The position numbers were made by a program, and so were the translations under genes. Below the pieces are notes generated by a model, which had not been told where the DNA came from, made no database searches, and saw only the letters and a program-made list of their open reading frames with translations. A stretch of 64,000 bases of DNA from Mycetocola tolaasinivorans (GTDB taxonomy: Bacteria; Actinomycetota; Actinomycetes; Actinomycetales; Microbacteriaceae). This document shows, in pieces, positions 27,872 to 35,557 of the stretch (position 1 is the first letter of the stretch; the number at the start of each line of letters is the position of its first letter). The stretch spans positions 1 to 64,000 of the forward strand of contig NZ_RCUX01000014.1 in assembly GCF_003667565.1 (NCBI RefSeq), written 5' to 3'.

Positions 27872-29374
27872 TTATCGGGTGACGGTCAGATTGGCGAGGT
27901 ACAGGCGGGAGGTGGTGGAGTCCGTCGGGAAGCCGGTCACGCCCGAACGCACGGCGGTGAGGGATTTCCCGGTGAACAGCCAGTCGGCGGGATTGTCCGC
28001 GGCCACCAGGCGTGCGGCCTCGGCGAGCTTTTCATCAACGACCTTCGGATCGGTGGCGGCCACCGACTCGGCGTAGAGCGCCTGTACCGTGGGGTTGTTG
28101 TAACCGAAGTAGTAGTCCGGGTTCGTCCAGTTGGAGAAGTCGCGGGACTCCGCGTGGTTCACCAGCGACAGATCAAAATCGTGGTTGGTGTACACGTCGT
28201 TCAGCCAGGTGGGGAACTCCACCCGGTTGACCTTCAGCGTGACACCGATGTTCTTGAACTGCGAGGTGAGGACGTTGGAGATCACGGTGGGGTAGTGGTT
28301 GGCCACGGTGAGGGTCAGCGTGAGGTTGCTCTGACCCGCCTCGGCGAGCAGCGACTTGGCCTTTGCCGGGTCGAACGTGATCTCCTTGGTGAGATCCTGA
28401 TAGCCGGGATCGAGCTCGGGGATCGGGCCGCCCTGGGGCACACCCGCGCCACCGATCGAGTCGATGATCGCCTGATGATCGATGCCGGTGCGCAGCGCCT
28501 CGCGCACCTTCGGGTCGGCCAGGGCCGGAACCTTCGGGTTGAACACGAGCGTGTACTTATCGGTGGTGCGGCCCTCGGTCACCTTCACATCGGCGTCGCG
28601 CGCGAGCTGCGGGCGCAGGTTGGCGTCCACGCCGGTCTGGACGTCGAGATCGCCGGTGAGGGTCGCATTGATTGCGGCCGTGGGATCCTGAATGTAGCGG
28701 AAGGTAATCTCGCTGACCTTCGCCTTGGCACCGTAATAGTCGTCATTGCGATCCAGGGTCAGGCTGTCGCCCTGCTTCCAGGCGCCCTTCTTCAGCAGGA
28801 AGGGCCCGGTGCCGTTCGCGGAGGTCGCGAGGTCGTTGGTGGCCTTCTCCTCGAGGATCTGGCCCGCGCGTCCGCCGAGGTTCCAGAGCAGGTTGCTGTC
28901 CGGATTCGACAGGGTCAGTACCACCGTCTGCGGGTCGGGGCTCGTTACCGTGCGAATGGCGGCGATGGTGGCGTGATCCTTGACGCTCGCGTCATCGAGT
29001 ACCTGGGTGAGCGACCACACGACATCCTGCGCGGTGAGCGCGTTTCCCGAGTGGAAGTGGACGTTCTCATTCAGCGTGAACGTGTAGGTCAGGCCATCCG
29101 GCGAGACGGTGTGCGACTTCGCGAGGGAGTCCGCCACCGAGCCGTCGGCTTCGCGCCGAACGAGACCCTCGTAGACGTTGTCGAGCAGTACCTGATCGAG
29201 GGCGACGCCGGAGGTCTTGCGGATGTTGAGATCGGTCGGTTCGAGCACGAGCCCGACCGTGACGTGGGCATCGCTGCCGTCTGTTTTATCCGGAGACGGG
29301 GCAGCGCAGCCACTGAGGGCCAGAACGGTGGCCAGGCCGGCTGCCAGGGCAAGCCGGGAACGAGGGGTGCGCAT
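27872..29374 (-). CDS. Family 5 extracellular solute-binding lipoprotein
   Basis: A 500-residue substrate-binding protein of the peptide/nickel/opine family (SBP_bac_5). The lipoprotein signal peptide has lipobox LSGC at Cys23. Conserved parts are NVYEGLVRREADGSVADSLA, TFTLNENVHFHSGNALTAQDV and LRTGIDHQAIIDS. Family members carry peptides, nickel chelates, heme or metallophores, so the ligand cannot be fixed from sequence. The divergent SIP-domain gene with an iron box makes a siderophore-like or heme substrate worth testing. It is the first gene of the operon, with AAAGG 8 nt before the start. Confidence 0.92.
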   Translation of the reverse strand: MRTPRSRLALAAGLATVLALSGCAAPSPDKTDGSDAHVTVGLVLEPTDLNIRKTSGVALDQVLLDNVYEGLVRREADGSVADSLAKSHTVSPDGLTYTFTLNENVHFHSGNALTAQDVVWSLTQVLDDASVKDHATIAAIRTVTSPDPQTVVLTLSNPDSNLLWNLGGRAGQILEEKATNDLATSANGTGPFLLKKGAWKQGDSLTLDRNDDYYGAKAKVSEITFRYIQDPTAAINATLTGDLDVQTGVDANLRPQLARDADVKVTEGRTTDKYTLVFNPKVPALADPKVREALRTGIDHQAIIDSIGGAGVPQGGPIPELDPGYQDLTKEITFDPAKAKSLLAEAGQSNLTLTLTVANHYPTVISNVLTSQFKNIGVTLKVNRVEFPTWLNDVYTNHDFDLSLVNHAESRDFSNWTNPDYYFGYNNPTVQALYAESVAATDPKVVDEKLAEAARLVAADNPADWLFTGKSLTAVRSGVTGFPTDSTTSRLYLANLTVTR

Positions 29375-29403
29375 TGGGGATGCCTTTCAAAGCGTCGGGT
29401 GGG

Positions 29404-29422
29404 CCGGGTTAGCCCTCCCTAT
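29404..29422 (-). promoter_or_regulatory. Weak candidate iron box upstream of ABC importer
   Basis: Read on the minus strand, ATAGGGAGGGCTAACCCGG matches the DtxR/IdeR consensus at 11 of 18 non-central positions, with its best part GGCTAACC. It lies 30-48 nt upstream of the solute-binding protein gene. Alone it is near background. Confidence 0.3.
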
Positions 29423-29532
29423 TTTCACTCACTATTCACCGAATTATCGTCCGCCCGGGCGGGTTGGGCAATTTGTGACGAAATCGACACGGGAACGAAT
29501 CCGCCGGGAAAAATCACCCCTGGTGCTCAGGG

Positions 29533-29551
29533 TTAGGTAAGCCTATACTGA
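29533..29551 (+). promoter_or_regulatory. DtxR/IdeR-type iron box overlapping -10 of SIP gene
   Basis: TTAGGTAAGCCTATACTGA matches the consensus at 14 of 18 non-central positions, with 8 of 9 in the left half. The -10 hexamer TATACT (29544-29549) lies inside the box and 8 nt before the ATG. Repressor binding would therefore block polymerase directly, and the transcript would be leaderless. Confidence 0.78.
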
Positions 29552-29557
29552 AGTGAA

Positions 29558-30079
29558 ATGATCTCCACAGACGCACCCACCCGCATCCGCCGCGCCCCGC
29601 ACTCTCCCGCTGGTCACGCGCATCGTGTTACCCACCTGGTGGCCGGCACGCTTGCGGATCTCCCCGAGATTGAGGCCCTGCTGGCAACCCTGCCGATGTG
29701 TGCCACGGGTCGCGTCTTTATCGAGGTGGACACCGCGGACCAGGTGAGCGTGCTGAGCGCCCCGAGCCGCATGGTGGTTTCCTGGCTCGTCCGTGCCGAG
29801 CGCACCGGTGCTCCCGGGTCGGGCCGCGCGTGTGCTCCCGGTCAGGCGCTTTCGCGTGCCGTGCAGGGCTGGTCAGCCGAGATGCTGTGTACCGAGAGCG
29901 TGAGTGCCGATCAGGCCGCCGAACAGCCCCGTGTCGATGCCCAGCGTGACGCCGCGGCTCAGGTCTGGCTGGGTGGCCCGTTTGATGCGGTTGCCGACTG
30001 CTTCGACTACCTCACCGAAACGCTCGCCCTGCCGGCTTCCGCCGTACAGACGCCGGTACGTTTCGGGCTGAACCGCTAA
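29558..30079 (+). CDS. Stand-alone SIP (siderophore-interacting) domain protein
   Basis: A 173-residue protein corresponding to only the C-terminal NADPH-binding half of siderophore-interacting proteins. The recognisable parts are HLVAGTLADLPEIEALLATL, CATGRVFIEVDTADQ and VSWLVRAERTGAPGSG. The N-terminal FAD-binding half of ViuB/SIP reductases is missing, so it would need a partner or act as a regulator. No Shine-Dalgarno is present, and the overlapping -10 supports leaderless translation from this ATG. Its stop codon overlaps that of the convergent next gene (CTAA). Iron repression is predicted from the operator. Confidence 0.8.
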   Translation: MISTDAPTRIRRAPHSPAGHAHRVTHLVAGTLADLPEIEALLATLPMCATGRVFIEVDTADQVSVLSAPSRMVVSWLVRAERTGAPGSGRACAPGQALSRAVQGWSAEMLCTESVSADQAAEQPRVDAQRDAAAQVWLGGPFDAVADCFDYLTETLALPASAVQTPVRFGLNR

Positions 30080-30438
30080 CCTCGCGGCAGGTACCCACCG
30101 TCTTCGAGCCCGGCTTCGATCTCGAAGCGGTTCTTCAGCGGGTTGCGTCCGGCCAGGGCATAGAGCAGCGGCATGAGCATGCCATAGCGCTGCCACTGGC
30201 GCTTGTGAATGGCCTCGTGGCGGAGCACCGTGGGGGAGTCATTATTCGAGGTGAGATAGCAGCCGCCCACGCAGACGCCGCCGCGCCCGAACGCCCAGTT
30301 GGGGAGGCCGGTGAACACGATGAGGCCGGCCTCTCGGCGAATCCTGCCGGTGGACCACAGCGCGCCCCAGACACAGCCCACGGCGGTGGCGTAAAGGTAG
30401 CCGAGACGGCTAATCCAGGAATCAAGAAACGGGTTCAT
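30076..30438 (-). CDS. Small protein with HExxH-like zinc motif
   Basis: A 120-residue protein. HEAIHKRQWQRYG near residue 75 is an HExxH zinc-protease-like motif similar to that in BlaR1/M56 peptidases. One or two hydrophobic segments (YATAVGCVWGALWS, MLMPLLYALAG) flank it. Similar short actinobacterial proteins are often labelled Fe-S oxidoreductase, but no cysteine cluster supports that here. The start ATG at 30438 is chosen over an upstream in-frame codon because it begins MNPFLDSW. Its 3' end overlaps the SIP gene end by 4 nt. Confidence 0.7.
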   Translation of the reverse strand: MNPFLDSWISRLGYLYATAVGCVWGALWSTGRIRREAGLIVFTGLPNWAFGRGGVCVGGCYLTSNNDSPTVLRHEAIHKRQWQRYGMLMPLLYALAGRNPLKNRFEIEAGLEDGGYLPRG

Positions 30439-30524
30439 GAGCGGCTTTCTCCGGGGAACGGGTGCTGCCGGTAACGCTACCACCGCGGGCCATGCGTCGC
30501 GGGCGACGTGACCGGGGGATGCGC

Positions 30525-30557
30525 AGCGGGCCCGGGACGACGCGTCCCGGGCCCGCT
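30525..30557 (-). terminator. Terminator after pspA
   Basis: A perfect 13-bp stem (AGCGGGCCCGGGA with TCCCGGGCCCGCT) has a 7-nt loop just past the pspA stop, read on the minus strand. The T tract is poor, as is common at high GC. Confidence 0.6.
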
Positions 30558-30567
30558 GATGGTCGGG

Positions 30568-31323
30568 CTACTCGAGCGCCGAGTATCCGCCGCCCTCGAT
30601 GCTGGCCGGGGCCTTGCCCGCCTTCAGTGCGGCGAGGCGGGCATCCACCTCGGTGAGCTCGCCGAGGTCGTCGAGCGATTCAAACTGCGCATCGAGGCTC
30701 GAGGAGGCGAGCTCGGCCTGGCCGCGCACCTTTGCCTCTTCGCGCCGAATCTTGTCTTCGAAGCGCGACACCTCGCTGGTGGGGTCGAGAATATCGATGC
30801 TCTTGACGGCATCGGCCACCTTCGACTGTGCCTCGGCCGACTTTGCCCGGGCCACCAGCTCGCTGCGCTTCGACTTCAGCTCCTCGAGCTTCTGCTTCAT
30901 GCCGGTCAGGCCGGCCTTGAGCTTGTCGACCACCTCGGTCTGCGCGGCGATCTGCGGTTCCGCGGCGCGGGCCTCGTTTTCGGCGCCGATTTGGCGCTGC
31001 AGCGCAACCTTGGCGAGGTTGTCGAACTTATCGGCGTCGGCGGCGTTGCCGGCCGCACGGAACTCGTCCGCCTTGGAACTCGCGGCGAGAGCCTTGCGTC
31101 CCCAGTCCTCCGCGGCCTGGAGATCCTCGCGGTGGTCGTCCTCGAGCAGGCGCAGGTTGCCGATGGTTTCGGCGATGGCACCCTCCGCGTCCGAGATTGA
31201 TCCGGTGTAGTCCCGCACCAGCTGGTCGAGGATCTTCTGCGGGTCCTCGGCCGAATCGAGCAGGGCATTGATATTGGCTTTGGCGAGGGTCGCGATGCGA
31301 CCGAAAATCGACTGCTTTGCCAT
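30568..31323 (-). CDS. pspA: PspA/IM30 family membrane-stress protein
   Basis: A 251-residue, almost wholly helical coiled-coil protein. The N-terminal amphipathic part (IFGRIATLAKANINALLDSAEDP) and LDQLVRDYTGSISDAEGAIA are diagnostic of PspA/Vipp1. It binds stressed cytoplasmic membranes from the inside. It follows the TPM-domain gene on the same strand (90 nt gap), a recurrent actinobacterial pairing. The C-terminal 40 residues are Glu/Ala-rich. Confidence 0.92.
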   Translation of the reverse strand: MAKQSIFGRIATLAKANINALLDSAEDPQKILDQLVRDYTGSISDAEGAIAETIGNLRLLEDDHREDLQAAEDWGRKALAASSKADEFRAAGNAADADKFDNLAKVALQRQIGAENEARAAEPQIAAQTEVVDKLKAGLTGMKQKLEELKSKRSELVARAKSAEAQSKVADAVKSIDILDPTSEVSRFEDKIRREEAKVRGQAELASSSLDAQFESLDDLGELTEVDARLAALKAGKAPASIEGGGYSALE

Positions 31324-31413
31324 GGTGTGCTTCCTTTCGATGATGAAACTGACAGTGACGAGTGAAACTGGAACCGCGAGTGAAATTTGTGTCCGTGGGC
31401 GTCTGACTGCCGG

Positions 31414-33582
31414 CTAGAAGCGTCCGCCTCCGCCGCCGGAGCGCCCGCGACCACCGGAGGGTGCGCTGCCGCCCCCGCCGCCTCCACGGCCACGGCTGCC
31501 GCCCCCTCCGTCGCCGAAGCCGCCGCCCCCACCAAACCCGCCTCCACCGCCGAAGCCGCCGCTTCCGCGACCGCCGCCGAGGAGGGAGTTGATGATGATG
31601 CCGCCGAGGATTGCCCCGCCGAGACCGCCGCCGGAGTTGTTTCCGCCTCCGCCGCCAAACATGCCGCCGTCGCCCCCGGAGAATCCGCCGACATCGCGCT
31701 GGGCGAGGGCCAGGGCCTGCCGGCCGAGGGAGTCGGCGCGCTGAGCATGGGTGAGCGCGGTCTGCGGGTCGGTGGCGGCGAGTTCGCGTGCCTGTACGAA
31801 CGAGCGTCCGCCCTCGGCCAGGGCCGTACGGGCGTCGGCACCGATGGCGCCGCGCCGGGAGACGATGTAGTCCTCCGCCGCGGAGAGCTGAGACTGTGCG
31901 GACACCAGGGTGGACTGCAGCGAGGCGCTCTGCCGCTCGGCGGTGACCTGAATGCCGCGCGCCTCCTCGAGTACCCGGGTGAGCGCCTGATCGGTGTCGT
32001 GGAGCTTTTCCAGGGCCCGGATCGGGTCGCTATCGCTCCGTGCGACGCTCACCGATTGAGCGGCGGCATCGACTACCGCGTCGTAGCGGCCGGCCGCACC
32101 CGGGAGCCCGCGGATCGCGGCGAGGTCGTGTTCGAGATCGGCGATCTGCGCGGTCACCTGCGTGGCCGCGGATGCGAGTTCATCGCCGTGCCGGCCGATG
32201 GCGGCGGTGAGCGCCGAGGCCTGGGCCGCCGATTCCTGGGCGGCATGAATGGCCACGGCGGCGGGGGAGCGCTCCTCCGATGCGAGCTTCTCCTCGGCCA
32301 CGCGCAGGGCGTCGCGCGCAAACGTGACCCGCTCGGTGGCCTGCTGCACGTTGTCGGCGATGGGGGCCAGCGCCGATGCGGCGTAGCGCTCGCCGAGGGC
32401 CGAGTACGCGATGCGGGCGGGCTCGATCGAGGCCTCGGCCGCGTCGGTTTCCGCGTGCACGGCCTGGATGAGTCGGGGCGCATCGGTTTCGATCTTGCGC
32501 AGCTGCTCGAACGCCGCCGCCTCGTTTTCCAGGGCGGTGATGGACTCGGTGCACAGCTCGATGATGCGCGTGTTCCAGTCGCGGGTTTCCTGCTCGGTAT
32601 CCGGAACATCATCGGTGAGCTTCTGCTTGAGCGTAAATGCTTCGGCGAGGTGCGCCCGGGCGGTATCCAGCGCGGTGCCGAACTCAACGGTGGAGGCCTC
32701 GCCGTACTGCGCGATGGCGAATCCCAGCTCCTGTTCGGCCGTCTTGACCGCGTCGTCGGCGGCGATCAGCGCGCTGCCCGCCTCACGCTCCAGCTCGGCG
32801 ATGGGCCGGGCGTTCGTGCCGGCAGGGCCGCCGGGGGTCGCTGCGCGGCGACGGCGACGGAGAACGATGAAGATGACGAATGCGATGATCGCGATCACCA
32901 GGAGCACCAGGAGGATACCCCAGTCGCTGCCCGTTCCGTCCTTGCCTCCGGCCGAACCGGTGTTCTTGCCCGCGAGACCGTCTACCGCGGCGAGTGCGGC
33001 TCCCGCGTAGTTGTTTGCGGAGAGCTGCGGCCGAATGAGGTCCTGCTCGATCTGGGTGAGACGCTCATCGCTGATCGGGCCGTTCTGCGGTGCCGAGAGG
33101 AAGTAGGTGCGGCCCTCGGTGGCGATCGCCAGGAGGTACTGCTTGGCACCGAGACCGTTCTTGATCGCCACGGCATCGGCCCAGCCCTGGGCATCCTCGG
33201 GGCTTTCGAAACGATCGACGTACGCAACCCAGAGGTCCAGCCCGGAGGAGTTCGAGAGGGAGGCGATGGCCTGCTCGACCTTCGCCACATCCGCGGCGGA
33301 GAGCACGCCCGAGCGGTCCGCGATGCGGGTGCTACCCAGATCAATCGGGGTCTGGGCCGGGAGCACGCCCGGTGCCCGCGCGCTGACGGGTTCCCCAGCC
33401 GAGATCAGCTGCGTCGTGAGCACCTGTGCCTGGGGTGCCGTCACTTGGGGTACCGTCGCGCTGGCGCCGCTCGCTGTGGCGAGCCCGCCGAGTAGGAACA
33501 GGGTGGTCAGGGCGAGCCCGGTTCGGGCGCGCGATGGGGCGACACCTCCCGATCGTGGATACCTCCGTCGGCGCATGCGCAC
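31414..33582 (-). CDS. TPM-domain secreted/membrane protein with Gly-rich tail
   Basis: A 722-residue protein. After a signal peptide (LALTTLFLLGGLATASGASA), a TPM (TLP18.3/Psb32/MOLO-1) domain covers about residues 80-210 (RIADRSGVLSAADVAKVEQA and LSAPQNGPISDERLTQIEQD). A membrane helix follows near 225-245 (WGILLVLLVIAIIAFVIFIV), then a long coiled-coil cytoplasmic region. The last 90 residues are almost pure GGGGFGGG / GRGGGGGG. This is the usual partner of PspA and may sense envelope stress. Start is GTG at 33582 or ATG at 33576, with GGGGAGG before both. Confidence 0.87.
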   Translation of the reverse strand: MRMRRRRYPRSGGVAPSRARTGLALTTLFLLGGLATASGASATVPQVTAPQAQVLTTQLISAGEPVSARAPGVLPAQTPIDLGSTRIADRSGVLSAADVAKVEQAIASLSNSSGLDLWVAYVDRFESPEDAQGWADAVAIKNGLGAKQYLLAIATEGRTYFLSAPQNGPISDERLTQIEQDLIRPQLSANNYAGAALAAVDGLAGKNTGSAGGKDGTGSDWGILLVLLVIAIIAFVIFIVLRRRRRAATPGGPAGTNARPIAELEREAGSALIAADDAVKTAEQELGFAIAQYGEASTVEFGTALDTARAHLAEAFTLKQKLTDDVPDTEQETRDWNTRIIELCTESITALENEAAAFEQLRKIETDAPRLIQAVHAETDAAEASIEPARIAYSALGERYAASALAPIADNVQQATERVTFARDALRVAEEKLASEERSPAAVAIHAAQESAAQASALTAAIGRHGDELASAATQVTAQIADLEHDLAAIRGLPGAAGRYDAVVDAAAQSVSVARSDSDPIRALEKLHDTDQALTRVLEEARGIQVTAERQSASLQSTLVSAQSQLSAAEDYIVSRRGAIGADARTALAEGGRSFVQARELAATDPQTALTHAQRADSLGRQALALAQRDVGGFSGGDGGMFGGGGGNNSGGGLGGAILGGIIINSLLGGGRGSGGFGGGGGFGGGGGFGDGGGGSRGRGGGGGGSAPSGGRGRSGGGGGRF

Positions 33583-33683
33583 CCACCCTCCCCTTGGCTT
33601 TCGGCGTACGTTACGGCGAGTCTAGAGCGGGATAACGCATGCCGTCCACAAACGTTTGGCATCAATTTGGGGGACGGCACCGG

Positions 33684-33695
33684 GGTCATATGACC
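33684..33695. promoter_or_regulatory. 12-bp perfect palindrome, candidate operator
   Basis: GGTCATATGACC lies between the divergent TPM gene and the amidotransferase-like gene, about 90 nt before the latter. It may be a regulator site, but no second copy is seen. Confidence 0.3.
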
Positions 33696-33785
33696 GAAGA
33701 TGACGCCCGAAGCTCGCATCTTGAGCGTTTTACACGCAGAATAGAGAAAGTGTCCGCCACCGATTTCGTGAAAGGAGCCCCGAAC

Positions 33786-34538
33786 ATGTCGAACGAACGC
33801 GAACTCGCCGTGATCGAGGTAGTCTCCCAGCGTCCGCATGCGCGGGCCTACGAACGGTACACCCGGGCCATGATCGACGGGCTTGTGGCCCGTGCAGAGC
33901 TCGCCGGTTGGTCGGTTACCCGCGTCTGCGCGGAAGACCTCGGCACCGATCGCCTGCTCGCCGCCACGCGCGACGCCGACGCCATCGTGGTGTGCGGCGG
34001 AGAAGACATCGACCCCCGCTTCTACGGCGGGAGCGAGGTTTACGAGGGTCGTGGAAAGCACTACCCTACGGCCGATGCGGCTCAGATCGCCGTGGTTCAG
34101 CGCGCCGCCACCGTCGGTACGCCCCTGCTCGGCATCTGCCGCGGCCACCAGATCATCAACGTGGCCTTCGGCGGCTCGCTCGTTGAGCACATCGAGCACC
34201 CCGGTCACCGCAACGAGTTTCTGCCGATCGAGTACCTCCTCACCGAGCACCCCGTTTCGCTTGCCCCCGACTCCGGCCTCGCCGAGACCCTGGGTGGCGA
34301 GTACATCCTCGGCCAGAGCGCACACCACCAGGTGATCGAGACCCCGGGTGAGGGCCTGAAGGTTGTCGGCTGGGCCCACGACGGCCTGCCCGAGGCGGTC
34401 GAGCACACGAGCCTCCCGATCACCGGTGTGCAGTGGCACCCGGAGGCCCCGGCGGCACCCGTGGAACAGCTCGATGCCCTGCTCGGCGGTCTTGCCGCCC
34501 AGCTGTCCGCGCGCTCGCGCGAGCTTGTCGCCGCCTAG
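33786..34538 (+). CDS. Gamma-glutamyl-gamma-aminobutyrate hydrolase family protein (peptidase C26)
   Basis: A 250-residue class-I glutamine-amidotransferase-like hydrolase. The nucleophile Cys is in LLGICRGHQIINVAFGG, and the His/Glu pair is in GVQWHPEAP. VVCGGEDIDPRFYGG forms the oxyanion loop typical of the PuuD group, which hydrolyses gamma-glutamyl-GABA in putrescine degradation. No other putrescine genes are nearby, so the substrate is open. ATG at 33786 has an excellent AAAGGAG 8 nt upstream. The longer in-frame extension lacks one. Confidence 0.9.
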   Translation: MSNERELAVIEVVSQRPHARAYERYTRAMIDGLVARAELAGWSVTRVCAEDLGTDRLLAATRDADAIVVCGGEDIDPRFYGGSEVYEGRGKHYPTADAAQIAVVQRAATVGTPLLGICRGHQIINVAFGGSLVEHIEHPGHRNEFLPIEYLLTEHPVSLAPDSGLAETLGGEYILGQSAHHQVIETPGEGLKVVGWAHDGLPEAVEHTSLPITGVQWHPEAPAAPVEQLDALLGGLAAQLSARSRELVAA

Positions 34539-34604
34539 GACTCATCTTCGTCGCTTCGGCGATCCCGTGTCGGCACGGTTTTGAGACGGCTCGGCAGCTC
34601 AGGA

Positions 34605-34610
34605 TAGGTT
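34605..34610 (+). promoter_or_regulatory. -10 box TAGGTT of DUF3097 gene
   Basis: TAGGTT lies 6 nt before the GTG start, with no Shine-Dalgarno in between, suggesting a leaderless transcript. Confidence 0.45.
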
Positions 34611-34616
34611 GGGCTC

Positions 34617-35462
34617 GTGGACTTTGATCAATACGGCGAAGACGTACTCTCCGGTAACTGGCGTACCCGCGGCACCAAGACCTCCACCGAGATCCCCGCC
34701 GACAACGGCCTCGTTGTCGAGGAGGTACAGAGCGGCTGGGTGGGCGCGGTCGTGGGTATCGAAACCCGAATGGTGAAGCTCGAGGATCGTTTCGGCAAGG
34801 TGCGGGTTTTTCCGCTCGGCCCGGGTTTCCTGGTCGATGGCCAGCCGGTGTCCCTCGTGGTGCCCAGCCGAACCCAGGCACCGGTGCGTAAAAAGACGGC
34901 CTCCGGGTCGTTTGCGGTGGCGGATGCCCCGGCCCGGGTGGCGCGTGCCAGTCGCATCCTCGTGGAGGGCCGACACGATGCCGAGCTGGTCGAAAAGGTG
35001 TGGGGCGATGACCTGCGCATCGAGGGCGTCGTGGTCGAGTATCTCGGCGGTATCGACGACCTGGATGCCCTGATCGCGACCTATCAGCCCGGCCCGGGCA
35101 AGCGGATCGGTGTGCTGGTTGATCATCTCATCCCCGGTTCCAAGGAGAGTCGCATCGCCGAGAAAGTACGCGCCGGGAAGTACGGCGATTCGGTGCTTAT
35201 CGTTGGCCACCCCTACATTGATGTCTGGCAAGCCGTGCTGCCCTCCCGCCTCGGTATTCAGGAGTGGCCCACCATTCCGCGGTCGATCGAGTGGAAGAAG
35301 GGTATCTGTCGAGCCTTTGGTTGGCCCTACGACGATCAGGCGGATATCGCCCGCGCCTGGCAGACCATCCTCGGCCGGGTGCGCACCTACACCGACCTTG
35401 AACCGGCTCTGCTCGGTCGGGTCGAGGAGCTGATTGACTTCGTGACGGGCGAGCCCGAATAG
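34617..35462 (+). CDS. DUF3097 family protein, Toprim-like
   Basis: A 281-residue protein of the actinobacterial DUF3097 family. The N-terminus (about 1-95) looks like a small beta-barrel (GAVVGIETRMVKLEDRFG). The rest resembles a Toprim fold: ASRILVEGRHDAELVEKVWG supplies the Glu-containing strand and GVLVDHLIPGSKE the Asp-containing strand. Toprim domains occur in primases, topoisomerases and small nucleases such as RNase M5. An RNA or DNA processing role is therefore inference. The likely start is GTG. Confidence 0.82.
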   Translation: MDFDQYGEDVLSGNWRTRGTKTSTEIPADNGLVVEEVQSGWVGAVVGIETRMVKLEDRFGKVRVFPLGPGFLVDGQPVSLVVPSRTQAPVRKKTASGSFAVADAPARVARASRILVEGRHDAELVEKVWGDDLRIEGVVVEYLGGIDDLDALIATYQPGPGKRIGVLVDHLIPGSKESRIAEKVRAGKYGDSVLIVGHPYIDVWQAVLPSRLGIQEWPTIPRSIEWKKGICRAFGWPYDDQADIARAWQTILGRVRTYTDLEPALLGRVEELIDFVTGEPE

Positions 35463-35465
35463 CGA

Positions 35466-35500
35466 CACCGCGGCCGACCGAAAACCGGCCGACCGCGGTG
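35466..35500 (+). terminator. Hairpin terminator after DUF3097 gene
   Basis: CACCGCGG pairs with CCGCGGTG, and an inner CCGACCG/CGGCCG-type pairing is possible across GAAAA. No T tract follows. Confidence 0.45.
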
Positions 35501-35557
35501 AGAATGCCCGAGGAGTGAGCGTGATGTCGTCGTTTCCTCGCGCGAGATACTTCCGGC

